From JAPXLN01 sp033809515 (GTDB lineage: Bacteria > Bacillota > Sulfobacillia > Fermentithermobacillales > Fermentithermobacillaceae), in NCBI GenBank assembly GCA_033809515.1, contig JAPXLN010000001.1, forward strand, positions 1 through 64,000: 64,000 nucleotides of DNA. Direction: 5' to 3'. Made by a program: the position numbers and the translations under genes. The notes beneath the pieces were generated by a model. The model saw nothing but the letters and a program-made list of their open reading frames with translations, was not told the origin of the DNA and ran no database searches. Position 1 is the stretch's first letter, and every line of letters starts with the position of its first letter. Below are positions 49,930-58,262 of the stretch, piece after piece.

Positions 49930-50957
49930 CGGATGCCACCTCCCCCCTTTAGGGCAAGCTGATCTTGTGAAAAGAGCCGGCTTTCGGCAAGAGCTAATGC
50001 GACCTCATCAGTCGTCAGCTTCCTGGGGTAGTTCATCATGACCTGGCCTGGCCTTTCGTTGTAGTACGGCCGGTTGCACCCGGGGCATCCGGAAGTCTCA
50101 AAGGGACGGCCCCCCAGAATGTCCTGGCGCAGCTTTTCTTCAGTCACCGAAAGCCGGGCTATCCTGTCTCCGTCAAACTCAATACACGCCGGGTCTTTGC
50201 CCTTCTTGAGCAAGTATGCGGCTAGCTGCACCCTCCTGTAGGAGCCCACAGGAGGCGGGTCCAGATCCTCCAGGGCCGTGCCTCTTACAGGCGTGAAGGC
50301 GAAGAGGCCCACAGTGATGCCTGATTTTTGAGCTCTCGCCATGGACTGAACCATGTCCTTTTCGCTTTCACCCAGACCCACAATGAAGTGGGTGGAGATC
50401 CTTCCAGGCCATAGCTGGGCGCACCTTTCAAGGACTCCCCATGCCCTTTCCAGGTGTGCCCCCTTAATCTGCCTGTAGATCTCAGGTGTGACAGCGTCAA
50501 TGGGGAGACCGACGTTAGTCGCGCCCTGGAGCAAGAACCGGGCAACCCGCGAGGCCGAGTACGGAAAGGCACATACGCTGATAGGAATATCTGAAGACAG
50601 ATTCCGGATGCCTCTGATGAGCTCTAAAGTCTCCTGAGTCCCCTGAGGCGATTCCACTGTCTGTACACATACTCTTCTGAACATCCCTTTGTTCAGGGCT
50701 TCACCAAGAAGCTCAAACAGGCGGTCTCGTTCTTGCTCTGGCCAGGTCACCCTCGAAAGGTTATGTCCCCTGCCCACCGAGCTCCTGGCCTGGGTGCAGA
50801 AACTGCAGTCGTTAATGCACCCCTTGCCGGCTCCGCCTTGACCTTTATCCGGTATCCCGACCATAAGGTGAGCTGTGGAAGGGATCTCCTGCAGCCGGGC
50901 ATGGCTAAGCCCCAGAACGCTGGCTGTTCCTAACGAAACATTGACCCTCTCAAGCAA
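49926..50957 (-). CDS. Radical SAM protein, lipoyl synthase pair member (LipS1/LipS2-like)
   Basis: Radical SAM enzyme of 343 aa with a BioB-like barrel. The cluster motif is INDCSFCTQARSSVGRG preceded by C (CxxxCxxC, about residues 47-54). A C-terminal pair, SGCPGCNRPYYNERPGQVMM, could hold an extra cluster. It overlaps a second radical SAM gene by 8 bp and the LipM-like gene by 4 bp. Such adjacent pairs next to lipoate-transfer genes were described as a two-protein lipoyl synthase (LipS1 plus LipS2) in Thermococcus, replacing LipA. Biotin synthase is unlikely given the context. TTG start 50957 with no strong ribosome site. Which of LipS1 or LipS2 it is I cannot say. Confidence 0.75.
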   Translation of the reverse strand: MLERVNVSLGTASVLGLSHARLQEIPSTAHLMVGIPDKGQGGAGKGCINDCSFCTQARSSVGRGHNLSRVTWPEQERDRLFELLGEALNKGMFRRVCVQTVESPQGTQETLELIRGIRNLSSDIPISVCAFPYSASRVARFLLQGATNVGLPIDAVTPEIYRQIKGAHLERAWGVLERCAQLWPGRISTHFIVGLGESEKDMVQSMARAQKSGITVGLFAFTPVRGTALEDLDPPPVGSYRRVQLAAYLLKKGKDPACIEFDGDRIARLSVTEEKLRQDILGGRPFETSGCPGCNRPYYNERPGQVMMNYPRKLTTDEVALALAESRLFSQDQLALKGGGGIR

Positions 50958-51927
50958 AAGCGCAACACTCTTCTTTCCTTAGAACCTTCAGGTTTCTCTC
51001 CTGTGCAAGTGAGATAGCACAAGAGTCAGGCAGGACCATCCTGTCGACCCCTGCCAGGATTGCCATGGAATCAAGCTCCCGCCTATATGCTCCCCGGGGT
51101 CTCATGCAGCCCAGCGATATCTCCAATTCCGGAGCGCATACTCTGGCCCAGGCTAAGAGCCGGGCCACATCCTCAGGCGGCGGAGGCGTAAGGTTTTCCC
51201 ACTTAGTTCCTTTGGTGGGAATGAGGACAATGAAAATGAGCCTCTTGACCCCTTCTCCCAGCAGGAACTCTAAAGCTTCATACTCTCCGTGAATCTTCCC
51301 CATTCGAATGCCTGCAAGAATGTGAGGAACTACTTCAGCTTCTCCTTTTCTCAGTTCCCGAAGGGTTCTTATATAGTCCTCCCGGGTCCACATGCCGTTG
51401 AAGGCCTGGCGAATAGCTAAGTCGTCAGCGACGAAATCAAAGGACACTACCGTGGCCAGTTCCCCTATGATTGCAGCAGTAGCTGCATCTGCAATGCCAG
51501 GGTGAACGTTTATGCGCAAGCCTGCCTGTCCGGAACCTTGCGCGTCTTGCGCAGGCTGGCCTGATCTTTGCTCCCTGCCCGGCAAGTGTCCCTGACGGAT
51601 ACTCTCCAAACATGATGCCAGAGGAACTGAACCGGATCTATCGCATCCGCCGGACAAAAGTATGCTGGAAGGCCTTCTCCTAACCAGTTCTTCACAGAGG
51701 TTGTCCACGGGAACCATATGCTCAAGATAGTGACCGCCGCAGTGAGAGCAGTTAAGGGCACATGAGGTTCCTGTAACACTCACTGCCATGGTCCCGGAAG
51801 GGTAAACCGCCACCAGCTCCCCGGGCCTTCCTCTAACCCGCGATTCCCAGGCTCTCTCAAGTAGTTGGTCCAGAGGAATGCTTTCAGCTTCCTGTCGCAT
51901 CCGGTTCAATTCTCGCACCGCTCCCAA
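50950..51927 (-). CDS. Radical SAM protein, second member of the lipoyl synthase pair
   Basis: Radical SAM enzyme of 325 aa, TTG start behind GAGG. The cluster motif CALNCSHCGGHYLEHM (CxxxCxxC) is at about 56-63. SSILLSGGCDRSGSVPLASC and INVHPGIADAATAAIIGELA with SFDFVADDLAIRQAFNGMW continue the barrel; LIPTKGTKWENLTPPPPEDV is a later family stretch. A Cys pair closes the protein (EECCAFA). Together with the downstream gene it would insert two sulfurs into octanoyl-GcvH. This rests on gene context and recalled family resemblance, not on experiment in this organism. Confidence 0.75.
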   Translation of the reverse strand: MGAVRELNRMRQEAESIPLDQLLERAWESRVRGRPGELVAVYPSGTMAVSVTGTSCALNCSHCGGHYLEHMVPVDNLCEELVRRRPSSILLSGGCDRSGSVPLASCLESIRQGHLPGREQRSGQPAQDAQGSGQAGLRINVHPGIADAATAAIIGELATVVSFDFVADDLAIRQAFNGMWTREDYIRTLRELRKGEAEVVPHILAGIRMGKIHGEYEALEFLLGEGVKRLIFIVLIPTKGTKWENLTPPPPEDVARLLAWARVCAPELEISLGCMRPRGAYRRELDSMAILAGVDRMVLPDSCAISLAQERNLKVLRKEECCAFA

Positions 51928-51964
51928 CCTATATCCTCAAAATGTACTCCTTCTTGATCATGGT

Positions 51965-51993
51965 GTCGGGAGGAGACATTGCCCCCTCCCGAC
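51965..51993. other. Hairpin between gcvPB and the radical SAM pair
   Basis: GTCGGGAGG (51965-51973) pairs with CCTCCCGAC (51985-51993), 9 bp with an 11-base loop. It lies 25 bp after the gcvPB stop. There is no U tract on the minus strand, so it may reduce rather than end transcription into the lipoate genes. Confidence 0.5.
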
Positions 51994-52017
51994 TTCGTAC
52001 CCATGCATGGCTGTATG

Positions 52018-53481
52018 CTAGTCTTCCTTAACCCATCTCAGCCTGGGGTTCTTAGCTGCCCCTGCCTCGTCCAGCCTTCCCACAGGCGTTGTATGAGGCG
52101 CTGATTTCACGCTCTCAGGATCCCGGTAGGCTTCCCTGGCGATCTCTATGAGGGCGTCAGCAAAGAAGTCCAGCGTCTCCTTGGACTCAGTCTCAGTGGG
52201 TTCTACCATAATAGCTTCATCCACTATGAGCGGGAAGTAGTTGGTAGGCGGATGCACACCGTAGTCCAAGAGCCGCTTTGATATGTCCATGGTGCTAACT
52301 CCGGTGTCCTTCTTGATCCTCTTGGGAGATACCACGAACTCGTGCTTATAATGTCTGTCGTAAGGAAGGTCGTAGTACTCAAGGATCCTGCGGAGAATGT
52401 AGTTAGCGTTGAGGACAGCGTTTTCGCTGACCTCTCTCAACCCGTCCGGTCCCAAAGACCTGATGTACGCGTAAGCTTTGACCATCACCAGAAAATTCCC
52501 GTAGAACGCTTTCATCTGGCCGATGGACTGAGGCCTATCGTAGTCAAGGAAGTACCTGGAACCGTCATATTCAACGGTGGGCACAGGCAGGAAGGGAACA
52601 AGGTGCTTCTTGACCCCCACAGGACCTGAACCAGGACCGCCACCGCCGTGAGGCGTAGAGAAGGTCTTGTGCAAGTTGAAGTGCATTACGTCAAACCCCA
52701 TATCGCCCGGACGGGATATGCCCAAAATGGCGTTGGCGTTAGCTCCGTCGTAGTAAAGAAGCCCGCCCTTGCCGTGGACAATCTTCTCGATCTTCTCTAT
52801 GTTCTCATCGAAAAGGCCCAGGGTGTTGGGGTTGGTCAGCATCAAGCCCGCCACGGTCTCGTCCATGACCTTCTCAAGAGCTTCGATATCCACTCCGCCG
52901 CGACTGTCTGACGGGATCTGAACCGTCTGGAACCCTGCCAGTGCACCTGAGGCAGGGTTTGTGCCGTGGGCGGCGTCGGGTATCAGGATCTTGGTTCTCT
53001 TGAGATCATTTCTGGACCTGTGGTAGGCCATTATGATGTTAATACCTGTAAGCTCCCCATGAGCTCCTGCCGCAGGCTGCAGTGACACGACATCCAAGCC
53101 GGCAATCTCGGCAAGATACTGCTGGAGTTCGTACATAAGCTGAAGGGCGCCCTGTACGGTCTCAACAGGAGCATACGGATGGAGCTCTGTGAACCCGGCC
53201 AGGTTGGCCACTTCCTCGTTGATCTTCGGGTTGTACTTCATGGTGCAGGAACCAAGGGGGTAGAAACCAATATCCACGCCGTGGTTCAACTGGGAAAGCC
53301 GGGTGAAGTGACGGATAAGATCGACCTCGGCGACTTCAGGGAGCTCGGGCGCCTTAGCCCTGATCTCTCCTTCGGGGAGGAGCTCTTTCAGGGATACCTC
53401 AGGTACGTCCGTCTCAGGCAGCGAATAGGCCTTGCGCCCAGGTTTGGATATCTCGAAAATCAGTGATTCCAGGCGCTTCAT
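52018..53481 (-). CDS. gcvPB: Glycine dehydrogenase (decarboxylating) subunit 2
   Basis: PLP-binding half of the glycine decarboxylase P-protein, 487 aa, ATG behind GGAGG. Signatures: YPLGSCTMKYNPKINEEVA, QPAAGAHGELTGINIIMAYH, the PLP lysine in MHFNLHKTFSTPHGGGGPG, and PVGRLDEAGAAKNPRLRW at the end. The P-protein is split into two genes, as in most Bacillota. It overlaps gcvPA by four bases. Confidence 0.96.
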   Translation of the reverse strand: MKRLESLIFEISKPGRKAYSLPETDVPEVSLKELLPEGEIRAKAPELPEVAEVDLIRHFTRLSQLNHGVDIGFYPLGSCTMKYNPKINEEVANLAGFTELHPYAPVETVQGALQLMYELQQYLAEIAGLDVVSLQPAAGAHGELTGINIIMAYHRSRNDLKRTKILIPDAAHGTNPASGALAGFQTVQIPSDSRGGVDIEALEKVMDETVAGLMLTNPNTLGLFDENIEKIEKIVHGKGGLLYYDGANANAILGISRPGDMGFDVMHFNLHKTFSTPHGGGGPGSGPVGVKKHLVPFLPVPTVEYDGSRYFLDYDRPQSIGQMKAFYGNFLVMVKAYAYIRSLGPDGLREVSENAVLNANYILRRILEYYDLPYDRHYKHEFVVSPKRIKKDTGVSTMDISKRLLDYGVHPPTNYFPLIVDEAIMVEPTETESKETLDFFADALIEIAREAYRDPESVKSAPHTTPVGRLDEAGAAKNPRLRWVKED

Positions 53482-54815
53482 ACCAATCCCTCCAATCCGG
53501 CAACCAAATCATCCATTTCTTTCTTTGTGCGCTTTTCGGTGACCGCTATAAGGAGGCAGTCTTTCAGTTCCGGATAGGTTCTGCCCAGCGGGTATCCTGC
53601 CAGAATGCCCTTGGCGGCCAGAGACTTGACTATCTTCTCAGGGCACGTCGGGCACTTGACGGCAAACTCGTTGAAGTAGGGCGCCTGCCAGACAAGGCTG
53701 TAACCCTCAATACCCGATATGCGCTCTGCCAGGTAATGCGCTTTCCTGGCGCAAGCTTCCCCAAGCTCCCGGATCCCTTCTTTGCCGAGCCAGCTCAGGT
53801 AAACAGTGGCGGCCAGCGCGTTTAACGCCTGGTTAGAGCAGATATTCGATGTGGCCCTTTCTCTTCGTATGTGCTGTTCCCTGGTCTGAAGCGTCAACAC
53901 AAACCCACGCTGGCCGCGAAGGTCTTCGGTCATGCCGACCAGACGTCCGGGCATGCGGCGCAGGTACTTGCCGGTGACAGCCAGGATACCCAGGTGAGGG
54001 CCGCCAAAAGCCATGGGGTTTCCGAACACCTGACCTTCGCCGACTACGATATCTGCACCGTACTCAGCCGGCGGTCTCAGGAGCCCAAGGCTCATGGGAT
54101 TGACCGAGACTACAAGGGTAGCCCCCGCCGCCTTGGCCTTCTCGGAAATCTCATCTACAGGCTCAAGGTTGCCGAAGAAGTTAGGCTGCTGGATAACCAG
54201 GCACCCTATCTCCTTTGAAAGGAGCCTGTCAAGAGCCTGGAGGTCCGTAATCCCATCTTTTGTGGGCACTTCAATTACGTCGATAGAGTGACCTACTGAG
54301 TAGGTGCCTGTAACGGTCCTGGTCTCCGGATGAACAGAGCGCGAAACAAGAGCTTTCTTGCGTCTGGTCAACCCGCACGCAATGGTGACTGATTCAGCAG
54401 CTGCAGATGCACCGTCGTACATAGACGCGTTAGATGCGTCCATTCCGGTCAGCTCGCAGATCATTGTCTGGTACTCAAAGATAGACTGCAGCACGGCCTG
54501 ACTTACTTCAGGCTGGTAAGGCGTATACGCAGTATAGAACTCAGAACGTCCCAGGACGTGGCGAACCACTGAGGGGACATAGTGATCGTAGGCTCCTGCA
54601 CCTATGAAGGTAACGCAGTCCTGAGCAAGGTTCTTTGCGGCCAGATCCTTCATATGCTTTAGGAGCTCAAACTCGCTCATCCCCTGGGGCAGATCCAACT
54701 CCCCCTCAAACCGGAGCGTGGGAGGAATATCGCTGAACAACTCCTTAATAGAGCCTACACCGATAGTCTTCAGCATTTCCTCCCTGTCTTTTTGAGTGTT
54801 GGGTAGGAAATTCAT
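53478..54815 (-). CDS. gcvPA: Glycine dehydrogenase (decarboxylating) subunit 1
   Basis: N-terminal half of split P-protein, 445 aa. FIGAGAYDHYVPSVVRHVLG, FYTAYTPYQPEVSQAVLQSI, MDASNASMYDGASAAAESVT and ALAATVYLSWLGKEGIRELG are typical. Its ATG shares a base with the gcvH stop (TGATG). Confidence 0.96.
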   Translation of the reverse strand: MNFLPNTQKDREEMLKTIGVGSIKELFSDIPPTLRFEGELDLPQGMSEFELLKHMKDLAAKNLAQDCVTFIGAGAYDHYVPSVVRHVLGRSEFYTAYTPYQPEVSQAVLQSIFEYQTMICELTGMDASNASMYDGASAAAESVTIACGLTRRKKALVSRSVHPETRTVTGTYSVGHSIDVIEVPTKDGITDLQALDRLLSKEIGCLVIQQPNFFGNLEPVDEISEKAKAAGATLVVSVNPMSLGLLRPPAEYGADIVVGEGQVFGNPMAFGGPHLGILAVTGKYLRRMPGRLVGMTEDLRGQRGFVLTLQTREQHIRRERATSNICSNQALNALAATVYLSWLGKEGIRELGEACARKAHYLAERISGIEGYSLVWQAPYFNEFAVKCPTCPEKIVKSLAAKGILAGYPLGRTYPELKDCLLIAVTEKRTKKEMDDLVAGLEGLV

Positions 54816-55210
54816 CAGTGCTGACCGCCACCCTCTGCCAAATGCTTCTCGTATTCTGCCTTGTCCATCAGAGCACTAACTTCTGAGGGGTTTGACAGCT
54901 CAATGACGCAGATCCAACCCTCGCCGTGAGGATCCTGGTTAAGAAGCTCCGGCTCGTCTGTTATCTTCTCGTTAACCTCCACTACCTTGCCGGAAACCGG
55001 TGAATAGCAGTCAGAAACAGCCTTGACCGATTCTACTGTGGCAAAGATGTCTCCAATACTGATCTCGCTGTCTACCTCAGGAAGCTCCACAAACACGATG
55101 TCGCCAAGCTGGTCCTGAGCAAAGTGAGTGATTCCTATATACGCCCTGCTGCCTTCCACCTTCACATACTCATGAGTCTTTGTGTACTTGTAACCTGCAG
55201 GATACGTCAT
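54815..55210 (-). CDS. gcvH: Glycine cleavage system H protein
   Basis: Lipoyl carrier of 131 aa. The lipoylated lysine is Lys63 in FATVESVKAVSDCYSPVSGK. TKTHEYVKVEGSRAYIGITH opens the fold and NQDPHGEGWICVIELSNPSE closes it. It overlaps gcvT by four bases (ATGA). It is the expected substrate of the LipM-like and radical-SAM genes downstream. Confidence 0.97.
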   Translation of the reverse strand: MTYPAGYKYTKTHEYVKVEGSRAYIGITHFAQDQLGDIVFVELPEVDSEISIGDIFATVESVKAVSDCYSPVSGKVVEVNEKITDEPELLNQDPHGEGWICVIELSNPSEVSALMDKAEYEKHLAEGGGQH

Positions 55211-56331
55211 TTCTTCTTGCCTCCCCTACGGTAAAATGGCATCTTTATGATTTCCGCCTCAACCTTCTTACCCCTGATCTCAATGGTCAGCCCGGTGCCT
55301 ACCTGGCTGTAATCTACGGGAATAAACGCCATGGCCAGGTACTTATCCAGCGTGGGCGCGTATGAACCCGTTGTGACGTAACCCAGCTCCTTCTCGCCGG
55401 TCTCATCAAAGACTTTGTAGCCGGTCCTGGGAACGCCTCTTTCAACCATTTCGAGACCTACCAGCTTAGCAGGCAGTCCCTTCTCCCGCTGCTCCATAAG
55501 AGCTCTTGAACCCACAAAGTAGGTTCCCTTGTCAAAAGCTACGAATTTGCCCAGGCCCACCATTAGAGGACCGTGGTTCTCGTCAAATTCCTGACCATAG
55601 AGTGGCATGGAAGCTTCAAAACGGAGGGTGTCCCTGCATCCAAGCCCTGCAGGCACCATTCCCTCATCCTGGCCGGCCTCCATGACTGCATCAAAGAGAG
55701 CTGGGCCTTCGGCGGTGCTGCAGTAAACCTCAAATCCGTCTTCACCTGTGTAACCCGTCCGGGTAATGAGGCAGTTAATACCTGCCACATCCACGTTCTC
55801 GGCACCGCGATAGTACTTCATCTCGTTAAGCGGGTAATCGGTGATCTTCTGCAGGATTTTCTCAGAGTTTGGACCCTGAAGGGCAACTTCAGCGTAATCC
55901 TCAGAAAGATTCTTAACCGTAACGTCCTCAAAATACCTTGCAGCGCCTGCGATCCAGTCGTAGTCCTTCTCTATGTTCCCTGCGTTGACTACCAGCAGGT
56001 ACCCACCGTTTTCCAGGCAGATGATCATCATGTCATCCACTACGCCGCCGTTGGGGTAGCACATGGGGCTGTAAACAACTCTGCCGGGGCTTCCCTTGGA
56101 TATGTCATTGGTCATCAGCATCTGCAAAAGATCCAGGGCTTGCTTCCCTTCCACCAGGATCTCACCCATGTCTGACACGTCCCACAGAGCTGCTTCGTTT
56201 CTGCACGCATGGTGCTCTTCCTTAATGCTGGTAAACTGCACCGGCAGCGCCCAGCCTGAGAAATCGATGATCCTTCCGCCATACTTCAGGGTGGTTTCAT
56301 AAAGAGGAGTTTTCTTCAGTCCTTCTGCCAC
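55207..56331 (-). CDS. gcvT: Glycine cleavage system T protein (aminomethyltransferase)
   Basis: Transfers the methylene group from the H protein to tetrahydrofolate, releasing ammonia, 374 aa from GTG 56331 (AGGAGGTG ten bases upstream). Signatures: KTPLYETTLKYGGRIIDFSG, ALWDVSDMGEILVEG, NCLITRTGYTGEDGFEVYCS and AGLGCRDTLRFEASMPLYGQ. First gene of the gcvT-H-PA-PB operon and directly behind the glycine riboswitch, so it should be switched on by glycine. Confidence 0.97.
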   Translation of the reverse strand: MAEGLKKTPLYETTLKYGGRIIDFSGWALPVQFTSIKEEHHACRNEAALWDVSDMGEILVEGKQALDLLQMLMTNDISKGSPGRVVYSPMCYPNGGVVDDMMIICLENGGYLLVVNAGNIEKDYDWIAGAARYFEDVTVKNLSEDYAEVALQGPNSEKILQKITDYPLNEMKYYRGAENVDVAGINCLITRTGYTGEDGFEVYCSTAEGPALFDAVMEAGQDEGMVPAGLGCRDTLRFEASMPLYGQEFDENHGPLMVGLGKFVAFDKGTYFVGSRALMEQREKGLPAKLVGLEMVERGVPRTGYKVFDETGEKELGYVTTGSYAPTLDKYLAMAFIPVDYSQVGTGLTIEIRGKKVEAEIIKMPFYRRGGKKK

Positions 56332-56435
56332 CTTTAGTATTCACCTCCTGATGATCTGTCCTGTATCCATCTTCGGCGCTCTGGCGCTCTTTCCTTGTTG
56401 TATCTTCCCCTCCTTGGACATTTTACCTCTGAAAG

Positions 56436-56470
56436 CAAAACAGGACAGGGATGATCTATCCCCTGTCCTT
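56436..56470 (-). terminator. Riboswitch expression-platform terminator
   Basis: AGGACAGGG (56442-56450) pairs with CCCTGTCCT (56461-56469) around a 10-base loop. On the minus strand GTTTTGCTTTC follows. The upstream arm overlaps the closing helix of the second glycine aptamer, so glycine binding should block the terminator. It lies about 105 bp before gcvT. Confidence 0.88.
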
Positions 56471-56660
56471 GCTACCTGAGAGTGTCCTTGCCTCGAGGGC
56501 CGCGGCAAGTTGACCCCTTTGGTGCCATTGCTGGCTCTCCAGAGACGCGTCAGGCAACGGTGTTTGGACCTGAGAGATTCGGAAAACCATTCCTTGCTCC
56601 TTCGGCGCCTGCATGTCACCTACACCTGTTTGCAGGACTCTCCCGCTGCCGTCATCCGCC
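56455..56660 (-). promoter_or_regulatory. Tandem glycine riboswitch upstream of gcvT
   Basis: On the minus strand the order of conserved blocks matches the known gcvT leader. Aptamer 1: GGATGACGGCAGCGGGAGAG, GCGCCGAAGGAGCAAGG, GAATCTCTCAGG. Aptamer 2: GACGCGTCTCTGGAGAG, GGCACCAAAGGGG, ACTCTCAGGTAGCAAGGAC. These correspond to the twin aptamers that bind glycine together. With the terminator at 56436-56470 this is an ON switch for glycine cleavage. Confidence 0.95.
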
Positions 56661-56730
56661 GGTATTCTCTTTTCGCAGGTCCCGGAACACTTCATAGAAC
56701 CCTGCACTCGTATTAATTCGAGATGGACCT

Positions 56731-56777
56731 TCTCTTCTCCTTCTCTTCCTTCTCTTCCTTCTCTTCCTTCTCTTCTA
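56731..56777. repeat. 9-bp microsatellite CTTCTCTTC
   Basis: About five copies of CTTCTCTTC/CTCTTCCTT run between the riboswitch 5' side and the stop codon of the upstream gene at 56775. It is noncoding apart from the last bases. Confidence 0.85.
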
Positions 56778-58235
56778 TTCCCCTTCTACACCGGTTGCCT
56801 GAGGGGCCGCAACAGGCCTGACCACCACAACCGGAGTTTGCTGCTCCTGGTTGCCTGCAGGATTGTCTGACATAAGGCGTTCCAGGTCCTTTGGATCTAC
56901 TCCCCGGGAATAGCCTACAACCCAGGCGATCCCCAGGTCGTTAGCGTCAACGATGGCAGCTTCGACCCCCAGTGACGCCGCCATCTCCCGGGCAACCGCA
57001 GAGGCATCTCTTGCCCCCATCATCACATAGTAGTCATAAGGAGGAAGAGCTCCCAGAATGTCGTCGATCTGACCTGCCTGAGGCCCGCAGATACTGTAAA
57101 ACCACCCTCGTTTGCCCAGTAACTTGCCAAAGGCGCCGAGGGCTGCTGCCGTCACCACCCTAAAACTCCCTACCTCTTCCAGAATAGTCTGGACAGAAAG
57201 AGGGTTTGCCATCGGCGCCGAAGCTCCGAAAGCGCCGACTCCATGTTCGCCCGCAACGGCCCTGGCTATAAGTCTGGCCAAGAACGTCGGCCTTACACAG
57301 CCTTCCATCAGCATACGGCCTTCCATAATGGCGGCAACGCAAGAAGACAGAGTTACAACATCTCCTGGCCGGATAATATGCCCGGCATAGGTCCTAATAA
57401 TCTCAACCGGGTCGTCGGCCTCAACAATAAGGCGAGTTTTTATGGGAATCTTCTCAACCCCGGACATATCCGGAAGCTTTATGCCCGGCGGCGGTACAGG
57501 AGGAGGCTCACCGAAACCCATACGCTTCCATGCTTCACGGATGAGAGCGCTTCTCCTCTCCACTTCAAGGCCCTTCTCCAGAGTTTCCTTTGCGCCGTCG
57601 TATCCTCTGTCGAGAAGGCCTTGAGCTAACAGTACAAACTCCTCTTCGCGGAAATTCGAGGGAGACAGTTCTAAGGCCCGCCGGAGGGTCTGAAACAAAG
57701 CATCTTCGTTCCCGGACTTGCGGTAAATCATGGAAAGCCTTTTCAGTACAACTGCCATGGGGTAGTGGGGCTCCGAGAAGGCCTGGCAAACCGGATCTGC
57801 CTGCTTGTAAAGCTCCAGCGCCTTGTCCTCATTGCCAAGGAAATAGTAGCATACGTCAGCTGCAAGCAACCGGAGCCATGGGTTTTCCGGATCAGCCTCA
57901 GACATGGCCAAAGCGACCTCATAGGCCTCCCTGTACTGTCTTCTGTCTATCAGTATGAATATATAGTCACGGCCGACCCTGGGGGAACCCTTCAACTCCC
58001 AGCTATCCCGTGCCAGGGAATAGGCACGGTCTGCGTCGCCTTCAGCCAATAAACCCCATATTGCTCTGTGTACCGGATACGCCCCATCATGAGCCGACGC
58101 AAACCTCATGAACATCCTGTCTGAAAGGCATTTGAGACTGAGAACATCCAGAATCCATGCAACCGAAACCGCAAGACTCGCCATGAATCCGACCATCTCC
58201 CTATAACCGGCTTGACCTTCCTTCCCATCATACAC
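56775..58235 (-). CDS. TPR protein with a C-terminal F420-0 gamma-glutamyl ligase-like domain
   Basis: A 486-aa two-part protein. Residues about 50-240 are tetratricopeptide-like repeats (RDYIFILIDRRQYREAYEVA, ADVCYYFLGNEDKALELYKQ, LFQTLRRALELSPSNFREEE). Residues about 265-465 resemble the CofE/F420-0:glutamate ligase family as found in clostridia: VEKIPIKTRLIVEADDPVEI, RPGDVVTLSSCVAAIMEGRM, GWFYSICGPQAGQIDDILGA and VDANDLGIAWVVGYSRGVD, then SDNPAGNQEQQTPVVVVRP. An N-terminal hydrophobic stretch may anchor it. The real start could be GTG 58235, ATG 58196 or ATG 58184; no ribosome site decides. No other F420 genes are seen, so its substrate is unknown. Confidence 0.72.
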   Translation of the reverse strand: MYDGKEGQAGYREMVGFMASLAVSVAWILDVLSLKCLSDRMFMRFASAHDGAYPVHRAIWGLLAEGDADRAYSLARDSWELKGSPRVGRDYIFILIDRRQYREAYEVALAMSEADPENPWLRLLAADVCYYFLGNEDKALELYKQADPVCQAFSEPHYPMAVVLKRLSMIYRKSGNEDALFQTLRRALELSPSNFREEEFVLLAQGLLDRGYDGAKETLEKGLEVERRSALIREAWKRMGFGEPPPVPPPGIKLPDMSGVEKIPIKTRLIVEADDPVEIIRTYAGHIIRPGDVVTLSSCVAAIMEGRMLMEGCVRPTFLARLIARAVAGEHGVGAFGASAPMANPLSVQTILEEVGSFRVVTAAALGAFGKLLGKRGWFYSICGPQAGQIDDILGALPPYDYYVMMGARDASAVAREMAASLGVEAAIVDANDLGIAWVVGYSRGVDPKDLERLMSDNPAGNQEQQTPVVVVRPVAAPQATGVEGE

Positions 58236-58262
58236 TTGGGCCGGGTCAACGACAATTCTCGA

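Noticed and set aside
49926..50957. Biotin synthase
   Set aside because: The barrel is BioB-like, but the overlap with a second radical SAM gene and a lipoate transferase gene beside gcv genes fits lipoyl synthesis better, and no other biotin genes are near.
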